Below are positions 26,601 through 36,900 of a stretch of 64,000 nucleotides of DNA, one piece after another. Below the pieces are notes generated by a model that was not told where the DNA came from, searched no databases, and saw only the letters and a list, made by a program, of their open reading frames with translations. The translations under genes were made by a program, and so were the position numbers. The stretch comes from Setophaga petechia (taxonomy: Eukaryota > Chordata > Aves > Passeriformes > Parulidae): positions 1 to 64,000 of the forward strand of contig JANCRA010000011.1 in the NCBI GenBank assembly GCA_024362935.1, in the 5' to 3' direction. Position 1 is the first letter of the stretch. Each line of letters starts with the position of its first letter.

Positions 26601-29475
26601 AATAATTAATGTATTAATTACTATGTACTTATCATAACCACTTTTTTGTCATAGTTTAATATCCAAAATGAGTCGAATATGGAGATTTTTAGGAAGCTAT
26701 GGTAAGCCCCACCATGTAGTAAAACTTCTATTCCCAACACCTGCCCTTTTGCAGCAAGTGTTCTTCTTGGGGTTTATGGCTGGCCAATAAATAAATTAAA
26801 AAAAAAAAAAAAAAAGAACAAAAGATAGGAAAACTGTGAAAATTAACAGAAATGCAAACCAAGAATATTAAGCCGATATTAGAATTATCTTCAAAGCTTG
26901 CCTGTTGGTATTACTGGCCTTTAAGCATACATTTGCAAGTTACATAAAGAAAAAAACCTCTCAAATGGCTGCTCCAAACCCTAATTGTTGTAACTTATCC
27001 ATGCGTTCCAGCAAAAATTTTCAGTGCTCTGCAGAAATGTTTGTTCACTTGCTGCAAACCATGTCACAAATCTTCACTGCAACAGCTAATATTTTACAAT
27101 TGATCAAATAAACTGGGATATGTATTCTAAATATGTGACTTAATGAAAACAACTAAAAGATTTATGCTCCATTTAATGTACTTAGCTGAAGTCTCATGGG
27201 ATTGCCAAAGGAGATAAAAACTGCAACATGGGTTAATGCTTAGTTATCTTTGGTTAACTTATATAGCTTAGTAATCAAAGGACATGAAAGGAAAACCTTT
27301 GATAAAAAATAGCCTATTTTAAAATTCCACAAAAGACAGCTGCCTTTAAATATAATACAATGTAAACTTCTATACTCCAAACAAGAGCTCATAGCTAAAC
27401 TAAATTTGCAATTTATAGACAAGAACAGTATTCTTAGTTGTTTGGTATCCTATTAAATGTAAAAATCAGTTTGGGGAGAAAAATTAAGAATGTGAAATTA
27501 TAAGTAGTGGTAAGAAATACACATATTTTCTTCTTGTCTTTCACTGGCTTTTGCAAGACAACAGTGGAAAGCAAGAATCTGTAGAATGTAGAATGTTACT
27601 AAAGAAAGAGAAATAAGTAAATTATAAGTAAATTGCCATCTAGATCTCTGTCAAATTTCCAATATTTTGCAAACTGAAAAAGAAGAAAAAAAAATAGTAT
27701 TTGTTTAATCCACTGAAGAAGAGTGTTATTGATTTGTACAATTATATCCCCCTTGGGGGTGAATATGGCTGTTGATGCAAAATGGTCCAGTTGTATAACA
27801 GAGCTGTTACAAATGTTAAAAGTATTTAGTAAATAAGAATTACACCAGGCTGCTCCTGGGCTTGAAAGCAGGTGCAAGCCCTCTCAGGGTCCAAGGAAGA
27901 CAATCTATTCTAAATCTGATTTCAGTCTCCTTAAAGGCAGTGTTTGTGCTCAAACAAGACATCCAAATACATGTTACTAAGTACCAGCAACTGAAAGACC
28001 GCCTGAGACTGGAAATTTCAGATACTAAACAACAGAGAATGTTATATTGCAAGAAGTAAATAACTAACTGGAACAAGACACTTAAGGTCAGGAAAAAAAA
28101 AAAAAAGGAAACCATTTCTTTATGGGTTTTTTTGCTCTTCTGGAGAAGGGATGGGCAGGTTGGTGTAGATACACCTGTACCTAGTTGATGTCTCTTTACT
28201 GCTTGTTCCTGCATACCTATGGATCCTACCCCATCTTCATTTTTGCATCTCATTTTCCCAGGGATGATAGAAAATTATTATTCTGCTATTAGTCCACTGT
28301 TTATTTGCCCTTGTGTTAATGAGTCTGAACTCGCTGCTTAATAGTAATATGTTACTCCAAATCACATTAGTGACTACCGAAATTTGGTGCTTCCTATCTA
28401 ATACAACTTTTGTGACTGAGAGATTGGGGAAATCCAAGAGGAAAAAAGAACTTTGTAAAAGCTCTAGGGCAGTGCATCTTGCAGTACTTGCTACAGAACT
28501 CCATAGCTGTGATTATAAAAGGATGGAGTGGAGGAAAAAAATCTTTCTGTCCGTCCAAACAGACAAGGAGAGACGAGAGGCATGCTGAGAGGCTGTATGA
28601 GTAACACTAGGCTTCCCCCTTGATGGCTTAATGTCAGCAGGGCTGGTCTTGTTGAAATTAATCCAGCCACAATAATGGCATAAAGACATGCATTTATACC
28701 TCTATTGACTTTTCACGTTCACAGGATAATTGTTGTAACATTTTCTTAAAGGCCAAAGACCTTTTGATGATAAATATATCTCATTACATGGAATTTTATA
28801 TGTAATCATCATATGAATCTCAGTGAAATTCAATGGATGCATTTACCATATGTTAATCCTAGCATAACAAGCCTTTAACCTATGTGACTTAATTATAGGC
28901 ATATCATAAGATTTACTGTAAAAAAATGTTGGGTTTTTTTCACTCACATTTGCTTTTAAAAATCCTTTCACTTCTTTAACTCTTTTGTGAATTTCCTATC
29001 AAAGAGTTCATCTTCTTTGCTCCTGACCTTGCTTGAAGGTAAATCCAGGGATGTGTGATACCACTGTTTGCTCAAATGATGTGCAGATAGGCACGTCTAG
29101 AGAAGCTTCTTAGTGGAACTTCTGAATAAACCTAGACCTGCCAAAGGCTCTGTGTTTCATTTGAAATATCCCCCAATTTGTATAACTGATCACTTCTGAT
29201 GAGATTTTTCAGCCAGCAGTGAGCAGCAGGTACAATTTCACTGTATATGAACATGACATAAACAATGTTTAAGCATTCCTGAAAAGGAGAAATATTGATA
29301 CCAAGCTCTCTTAGTAGCCCAAATATACATCCAGTTAGAAATGAGTAGCAGATGCAAGGAAAAAGTGAAGAAAATGGGTTTATTTAGATTATAAAAAACT
29401 CAGTTTCAGGAGCCTATACTGTGGATATATGTGAAAATATTCAAATGTTTTCCCTGACTTCTGGAAGAAGGATGG
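20660..29475. other. Long non-coding stretch
   Basis: About 8.8 kb without a supported gene. It contains a 10-bp perfect inverted repeat at 20901-20910/20923-20932 (ATTGCACATT/AATGTGCAAT, 12-nt loop) and an 18-base A run at 26798-26815. AATAAATAAA-like sequence lies just before the A run, but I see no retrocopied gene upstream of it. The 135-codon (22297-22704 +) and 137-codon (27840-28253 -) frames are unsupported. Segments around 28600-28920 are complex, repeat-free sequence that could be conserved, untested. Confidence 0.5.
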
Positions 29476-29690
29476 GATCATAAAATCACAGAATGGTTCA
29501 GCTAGGAAGGGAATTCTGGAGGTCATCTGGTTCAACCAAGCTTGTCAAGTAGGGACACCTAGAGCCAGTTGTACAGGACTGTGCATTTCAGTTTGTGTCC
29601 ATTACCTCTTGTCCTGTCACTGGGCATTATTGAAAAGACCCTGGTTTCATCTTTGCACACTCCTTTCACCTCTTCATATGCATGATGAAA
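29476..29690 (-). mobile_element. CR1 3'-end fragment with internal deletion
   Basis: On the + strand, 'cacagaatggttcagctagg' followed by a 'gtcatctggttcaacc' block is the reverse complement of a CR1 3' terminus. After 'ttgtacaggactgtg' (about 29583) it jumps directly to text matching CR1 sequence further 5' ('tttgtgtccattacctcttg', 'tcctgtcactgggcattatt'). Compared with the family layout I recall, a block of roughly 100-150 bp is missing there. The similarity fades after about 29685. The copy is short, 5'-truncated and non-coding. The sense strand of the element is minus, as for the CR1 at 52.4 kb. Confidence 0.8.
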
Positions 29691-30269
29691 TGGCCTTAAT
29701 TTGCATGGGGGAAAGCAGAGTGTTGCTAGAAAAATCATTCAATAATCAGAATTCTGTGGTTTTGATGGGAATTACACAACTAGAGATATTGAAAGCTAGG
29801 TATAAACTATCAGCTAGAGCTTGTCTATGTGACCTTCATTCTGTGAAAGCTGTTATACTGCACAGTCTCTTGAGGTGTCTTTCGACCTTGCAGTTCACTA
29901 ATTCCATTACCCTTTTTAGTTTCCTCATCCTACTTCTTTTGACCAGACTCAGTTCACTACTGTCACTTGATTATAGACAAACTCCTGGGAGCCAAAACTT
30001 TTTACAACTAATTCTTGCACCATATGGATTCTTAAAAATGTAAAGATATTTTAGAGATTCTTTCATATACTTCAGTATGGCAGAAAATAAACCCCATAAA
30101 AACAATGCTTCTTTCACGAAAATTCATACGATAGTTTGAGCAATATATTTAGAATAGATCCCAAAAAGTCTTAATGAAATCAGGTTAAAGTCCTGGTATG
30201 TACAGAATTTACATGTATTAAAGTTCATTGTGCCAAGTGGTATTCAGTCACTGGGCTGTAATGATCTAT
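29691..30269. other. Non-coding unique sequence
   Basis: Lies between two CR1 relics. The open frame 29609-30043 (144 codons) begins inside the CR1 fragment and runs into unique sequence. It shows no domain and is not considered a gene. Confidence 0.5.
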
Positions 30270-31722
30270 ACAAAGTAATTTCTGGACTATCAGTCATTGT
30301 GTCCAAAATTTTGTCAAGTATGGGAGAGGTTCCAAAGGACTGAGAATGGTAAATACTGTAACTGCTTGATTTTGGGGTTATTTTTGTTTTTTTTTGTTTT
30401 TTTAAAGCAGAAGAAGACAATCTTTGAATTATAGTCTGGTTAAAGACAGCCAAAAAGACGCATCAACAAATCATTAAACAATCCAGCTGAAAGCACCAAG
30501 AAGATAGCAAGGTGAAAAGAAACAGCCAGCATAGATTTGTCAATAACAGATCACATGAATCTAATTTCGTTCTTTGACAGGATGACTGGATAACAGTGTA
30601 GCAGAAGGCAGATTTGATAAATCCTGACTTCAGCAGGTCTTTCAATGCAACTCTGCATATTGTTCTCATAAGCAAGAGAAATGTGGTCTGGATGATTTAG
30701 TGAAAAGAGTGTGATGAAGTGTTTGGAAAATAGCACCCACCACAATGATTCCCTGTCAAACTGGAGGATATTTCAAACAGAATCCTCTAAGAATCCCTAC
30801 CAGTGCCTCTGTTCTACTATGATTTTCACTGACAATCTCACTGGTGGGATGGAGGACACAGCTACATTTTTTATACTTGGCATTTGTCCCAAGAATACGT
30901 GGAACAAGACAAGAACAACAAAGCATTTTGGCAGTTCAGTCAGAATACAAGCCATTTGTCAAATCCTGGAGAAAGCACTCACAAGTGAACATGAAATGCA
31001 GGCAATATACATGCAGAACATGAAACTTAGAAAAGTTAAATGTGCAACTGTTAAAAGAGTAATAAATAGGCAAGATTAATGTAAAACAAACACAGGAGGC
31101 CATAAACTATATTGTTTCTTGCTATTGCAAAAACCTCTTTAACTGAAGAAGAGGTCAGAAGTGTTGTGTATAAGTTGTTGGAGGTGCTGCTTTTGACGCT
31201 CTGTTCTCCTTGGGCATCGCTCAGACCTCAGCTGGAGTAATGTTTCCCATTTTGGTCACCACACTTCTGAACAGATACAGACAATTTAGAGAGAATCCAG
31301 AGGAAAGCAAAAAAGAATGATAAGAGCTTTGGAAAACGTGACCTACAAGGAAAGGTTGAAAGAGTTGGATTTGTTTAGTCTGGAAAAGGGAAGACTGAAG
31401 GCAGGCATGATAATGTCTTCAAATATATAGAGCTTGTTAGAACGAGTGCAGCGATCAATTATTCTTAGGGTCTGAGTGGGATTTGTAGGAGAAGAAAGCC
31501 AAATAATTTGAAGCAAAGGAGATTCAGGTTACAAGGTTTCCAATTGGAAGGGCAGTTAAGGGTTGAAACAGTTCACTGAGGCAGGTTGCAGAATCTCTTT
31601 CACTGAAGGTTTTTAAGAGCAAGTGAGATATGTCATGCTGTTTTATGTACAGTGAGGATAGGGGATGAATTATCCTATGTCTGTAGATACCTTCCAGCCC
31701 TATATACCTGTGATTCCCATGA
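30270..31722 (+). mobile_element. Long, decayed CR1-type LINE (RT region to near 3' end)
   Basis: A conceptual plus-strand translation, with many frame changes, follows the CR1 reverse transcriptase in order. GEVPKD (about 30328) matches the GEVPxDW block. A decayed QHRFVNNRSHESNF (about 30520-30565) matches QHGFxxxRSCxTNL. A 'DFSRSFNATLHIVLISKREM'-like block (about 30620-30683) matches DFSKAFDTVSHxILxxKL. 'DSLSNWRIFQTES' (about 30750-30790) matches the S-x-W-x-x-V-x-S-G-V-P-Q-G region. RALENVTYKERLKELDLFSL followed by EKGRL (about 31325-31390) is the hallmark motif near the C terminus. Similarity continues to 'ccttccagccctatatacctgtgattcc'. The catalytic FADD box is destroyed. At about 1.45 kb this is the longest mobile-element relic in the window. 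Its degeneracy implies an old insertion. Confidence 0.8.
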
Positions 31723-32770
31723 CAATGAAGCATTGATTCCACAGACACAAAAAAGGATATTGTGGGATGTATCTATAGACTGCTTCTCGACAGTAATTTG
31801 TATGACTGCATTGTAGACTGTACTGTGCATTCCAGAAATTAAAGAGCTAAAATGTCCCTAGTAAAGATCTCTACTAAGCTGGTTCTTCAAATAATAAATA
31901 ATGTGGGTTTATACACATGGATAAAGTGAGCAAGATGTCCTATTTACTCTTCACATAAATAAAATAAACACATTTCTCTTGGAAATACAAAAACATGGAA
32001 ATATTTTGTTTCTTAGAAGAAAAATGACTATTTGTCAAACCATGAACCAGTAAGTGGCTAAAATGAACATAAAGACAATGCCCACTGGGTTGGTAGCCTC
32101 CTATCTCATTACAGTGGATGAGATACCCATAAAATTCTGTGATTTTCTAGCTGATAACAAACACCACATAAACTGAGACCATTATCGCAGTATTTCATCA
32201 ATGGCAGGAATTCACTGCAGCATCTGAACCTTGGGGACGAGCAAAACCGTGCTGCCCATGTCCAGATGAGTATCTAAGCATAAACAAAGTCAGCGTGATG
32301 TAAGCCAGAATACGAACTAAGCACTGCATTGCTCTAAGTATGCAAAAGTAGGTTCTTAGCATTATCACATGAAATTTGTTAATGGCAATGAGAGCTAAAC
32401 TGCTCCCATTGGAGCAGCTCCATTGGAGGATTGCAGTGGAAGAATAGCCCTACTTTGGTAAATCAGAACACAAGGATGTCAAATTCTTTACACTCGTAAG
32501 TCAGGGCCCTCCAGCCATGCAATTGGCTTTAAAATATGCCTTTACAGTCTCTTACAATGTTTGTTTCATTTGCCTTCTAGGTTTTAAGCCTTCAGTGTGG
32601 ACCCAGACTATATTTTCAGCCTTTTTTCAACAACAAAAGTCATTGGCTTATTAACTTTTGTAGGGAGGAAAATAAGTAATGAAAAAAAATACATTTGCAA
32701 TCAAATCTCTAGCCAGTACTAGTTTCTGTTATGATTTACTTTTTTTCCAGATATAGGTGAACTGCTTTGG
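31723..32770. other. Non-coding unique sequence
   Basis: No gene, RNA gene or recognisable transposon. Confidence 0.55.
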
Positions 32771-32896
32771 CCAGCATGGTGATGCTGGTGAGCCTGGATC
32801 TGAGCACTAGAACACAAGTTCTAGTGTTCAGATCCAGCAACTACATTGCTTTACTGTTAGTGAAAATTTTGCCTCACAAAATTTTCACTCATGCTG
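32771..32896. repeat. Cluster of three consecutive stem-loops
   Basis: Three perfect or near-perfect inverted repeats follow one another. (1) CCAGCAT/ATGCTGG, 7 bp, 4-nt loop, 32771-32788. (2) CTGGATCTGAGCACTAGAAC paired with 32818-32837, 20 bp with one G-T(U) wobble and a 4-nt loop ACAA, 32794-32837. (3) AGTGAAAATTTTG/CAAAATTTTCACT, 13 bp perfect, 5-nt loop, 32859-32889. In addition CAGCATG (32772-32778) can pair with CATGCTG (32890-32896), which would close the whole cluster into a multibranch fold as an alternative to stem 1. As RNA this could be a structured transcript on either strand; as DNA it could extrude hairpins. The stems are shorter than typical animal pre-miRNA hairpins. No known RNA family is recognised. 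Confidence 0.75.
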
Positions 32897-33869
32897 TGTA
32901 GTTTTCTTTGTGACAACACCTGCACATGACTTATATTACAGCACAAGTCAAGGACCAGCCTCAGCAATAAGCAAAAGAGAAGCCAGAATTCCTATGTATG
33001 ACCAATTGCGCACTTTTTCCTGAGTTTTACTTCCATTTGCCAAAGAGAGAGAAAAGCACACAATATGTGTTCATCTCCAGCCAAAATTAAGTGACCAGAA
33101 CCCTTCAAAATCCAGGTGCCCTCTGCTTCATTTAAACAGCATGTAAATAAACAAGAAGGAAATCCTGCTGCCACTAAACTCCTGACAGTATTTCACCTAC
33201 GGATTTTCACATGAAGCTTTATTGAGCAGGAGGACTGCTACTGGAAGAAAGAATAGCAGTTAGTCCAAAAAGGAAGGAAAAAGTCACTTTTGGCTTTTTG
33301 CATGTTATGCCATCCTACATCCATCTGTGATGGAAAACAGAGCAAACTGGATGCAACAGCCTTCACACAGAAAATAAGAAAATACAGTGAATAAATACAG
33401 GAAGATATCTACATCACATATAACAATATAAACATATCAATAAGCAGTGTCTCATTTAGACATATATTCTATTATAGATAGATATATAGGTAGAGATACA
33501 GATACACACACGTGCAAACACAAATAATGGGTTATATTTATACTCCTTCCTAATATCCAGGACACCTCTCTCATCAATGGCAGAGTTGAAGCCTTTCTTG
33601 AAACCTGTTTGAATTTTCCCTTTACTGTAAGGACAATAAATTAACTTTAAACTAACCTCTAATTTGGGATTTCATCTCATACAAAGTAAAGTCAAAAGCC
33701 AGCAGGTTACCAGTGGAGCATTAGAGAACATGGTATCTGCACTGATACAGTGGGTGGGGAGAGGAAGCTATTAACATGTCTGTAACACTTCGCTTTATAC
33801 ACAACTACCCTGCTTTTAACTCCAGCCTTGGTCGCTGAGGTCAGGCAAGACAGAGCTGACTAATAGTGT
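32897..33869. other. Non-coding unique sequence with a degenerate GATA microsatellite
   Basis: Around 33475-33512 there is a decayed (GATA)n/(ACAC)n stretch. Otherwise no feature is seen. Confidence 0.55.
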
Positions 33870-33973
33870 CGCTTTCCTCCTGCCTTCAGTGCTCACCCCG
33901 CCGCAGCACGACAGCCAGCGCCGGAGGGGGTGGTGTAACACCTCGGCGGGCGCGGGAGAATCGCTCATTGCCG
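33870..33973. promoter_or_regulatory. Isolated CpG-dense, GC-rich segment
   Basis: I count 12 CpG dinucleotides between 33870 and 33973, in a window where CpG is otherwise sparse. The core is strongly G+C-rich ('ccagcgccggagggggtggt', 'cctcggcgggcgcgggagaa'). It is too short to meet usual CpG-island length criteria but could be an unmethylated regulatory element, a minor promoter or the remnant of one. No TATA box, initiator or adjoining exon is evident. Complex non-repetitive sequence follows to about 34250. Confidence 0.4.
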
Positions 33974-36900
33974 CTTTTCATTAATGCTGGATACTAGGGA
34001 AAGAAGTGTCACACTGCCACGGCTAAAAGCTGCTGAAAAGAGAGCTGCTTAGCCATTCATGAAACACTGTTATGTTAACACAATAATGAATAGGACAAGG
34101 TCCCTCATTGTCAAGCAGGTGGTGGACTTTTACTCAGCATGAAGGGACCTGAGTGCCCAAATTGCTCTAACCGAGTGTAAAGAAGCTCACAAAACATAGC
34201 TGTCAACTCATTATTTCAAGTTGAAAATATAAGTATAGGTGATGAAATGCTCCAACAGAAATTGAATCTTCAGAAGTTTCAGTTCATAAATGCGTCTTCC
34301 AGACTGATGTATGCAGAGGGGCATTCATATAAAGTTATAAGCTAGTGGAGCATGAAGCATTCATTCAATCATGTCATTTTTGAAAAAGAAATAACAGCAG
34401 ATTTTTGCAGAAAAAATCTGAAAATCAGTTTAACCTTTCCCCATCACTATGGCTGTATTTGTACCAGCCATTCAATAGAAAAATGAACACCAGAGTAAGG
34501 GGCTTTTCTCAAGACCAGTCAGTCCACAGCTCACCAGCAAAGAACGGTGCAGTGGAGTGAGGGCTGTAGGCAATGCCTACCACTGGTACTTTTCTCCAGC
34601 TTCATAACTTTCATGCTCAGCACACAGCATGGTTAAGAATCCAGCACTTCCTACAGAAAATTTCCAACAGGGAGACAATGGGAATTTTGCCCCTAAAGCT
34701 GAAAATTTTGCCATAGGTACTGCAGTAACTGGAATACATGACTTAGAGAAATCTGGGCCAATATAGCACCACAAAACCAAGTCCATCTCTTAGCCTCAGG
34801 AATACTCCTAAGACCAAGAAGATGGCTATCCTCCTTCTCCAGCAGAAGAGCTTGAATCCTGAGTTCATGATGCTTTTTCCTTGTAACCTGAATCCAAAAT
34901 GCTTTTCCATTACTCTTCTAGGGCAATTCAGATTTCCAGAATTGGAAGGTAAGTGGTGTTAATTTTACAGGTGATCTTTCTGATTCATCCTATTGTAAAT
35001 CCTTTCAAGATTTCAAGCAATTCAAAATCCAATATTCTCTTCCTAATACATTTTTTTTTAATCAAATATAACACTGGGTCATTTTCATTCATAGAGATCT
35101 GAATACACCACCCTTAACTAATGGGATAGAATAATTGATGCTAAATGCACTTGATATAACTAAATTTATTAATCCTGCTTACAATGTAATTATTAATGTA
35201 ATGGATAAAAAAAACAAAAACAACAAGAAATTTTGTAGAAAATATATCTAGGACTTCAATGGCATTCTGAAATGGGAGAATTGATGCATACTTGCATTAA
35301 ATATAACAATTAATGCAGAACCTCAATATCTCTTTTTTAATTAATGCTTTTTACTGGAAAATGAAACATAAATTTGCTTATGGTATATGTGGGATCACTT
35401 CTTTACAGAGAAATTTAAGACAATAGAATAATAGAATCAAACTATTAAAAACATGACAAGCACTTCTAAAATGAAAAAAAATCAAAACCTTACAAAAATT
35501 AATAGAATAGCTCAGATATAATCTACCAAATCCAAAATGTTTCACTCAGTCATTCTTCCTGAGAACAGAACTTTTCTTTCCATCACTCCTGCTATTTTAT
35601 TTTCTCTACAAAAATAATGCAGCATATAATTTAAATGGTAAAAAAATACCACAATGACACTAAAAGAATTTCAGGGATGTCACAGGTTGCCCTGTGCAAA
35701 GAACTGCCTATAAAAAACAGGAAGGAGTATTAAACCAGAGGATTGAACCTCGAAACAAAACAGATTCTTTCCTGTAGACAGGAACAGGTAATTCCTCCAA
35801 TGTACCCATGTGGAGCAGATTTTCCAGTTCCTTACTCCTACAGTTTCCTAGCAGTTCTGTTCAGTTTGGTGAACTCACAAATAAACTGGAAAAGGATGTA
35901 GCAACTGGAGTGTTTGCTTAGCCTTTTTAAATTAGAAATTTATTTTGAACAATGATTCCCAGATTTAAAATCAGGCAAGAGACTTGTCCATAATACCAGA
36001 TGATTCATTTTACTTTCTCTAAAGAGACTATGGATTTAGACAGACATTTGTCAAAGATGATATACTGAGAAGCAATTACACATTCGGTAAGGACTTCATT
36101 CAAAACACACAGGCAGAGCTGATGCTTAGTGAGACATCTGAAATACTGCATCTGCTTTTGATAACCCAGTGTGAGGACACATAAACTTTAATTTAGAACC
36201 TCCAGCTTGACAGGGTGGAGAATTTGCTCTATAAGCAAGCTGAGCTGCTCCAACCTGAAGGGGCAATTCCAGGCATCTAAGAGCCTCCTGCCAGCACCTG
36301 CTGGGAGACTAGGCAGTTTCCATCTCTTTGTTTTTCAAGAACAGACCAGATAGAGACCTGTGCCCTAACATAATACAAACAATATTATAGTTGTGTACTC
36401 CAACTATCATTGTTTATACTGATGATCATATTTTCTTGGTTGAATTAATAGCAATCTTGAATCAGTGTAAGCCTAAGGAAATGCTAAAAAGTTTGTCCCC
36501 ACTTCATCCACAATCAACAGAGTTGCAGGCTGTGTTAGAGAGTGATGCAGTGCATCACCGGCTGATTTGACCCCTGTTTCCCTCTGTGGCTAGACAGAAG
36601 ACAATATAACAGGAAGATTGATTTAATCATGAAGACTGATCTTCCTCTCATATTCCTTCTTCTACATCTCACATAGTCACCCAAGAACAGGAGGATTCTG
36701 AGTTAGTTGAACATGAATTTCACTGTGATACTTCCTTTTGTTTAACCAGCAGCATTCCTAAAGCACAGCACACAGATTCTTGAGAGATGCTTCACTACTT
36801 CAGTGTAGCAGTGGGATTTGAGAAGCTTGGAAGGTCCTGCATAATGTCTTGTTGTGGTAGTAAAAGAAAACACACTTTTCCTTCACAGACAACAACTATT

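Noticed and set aside
26781..26815. AATAAATAAA-like signal followed by 18 A, considered as the 3' end of a processed pseudogene
   Set aside because: The upstream sequence shows no recognisable gene and CR1 machinery rarely makes poly-A retrocopies. A simple A-run expansion is sufficient.
32794..32837. Pre-miRNA interpretation of the 20-bp hairpin
   Set aside because: The 44-nt hairpin is shorter than usual animal precursors and the flanks do not extend the stem. It remains only a hypothesis for RNA-seq testing.
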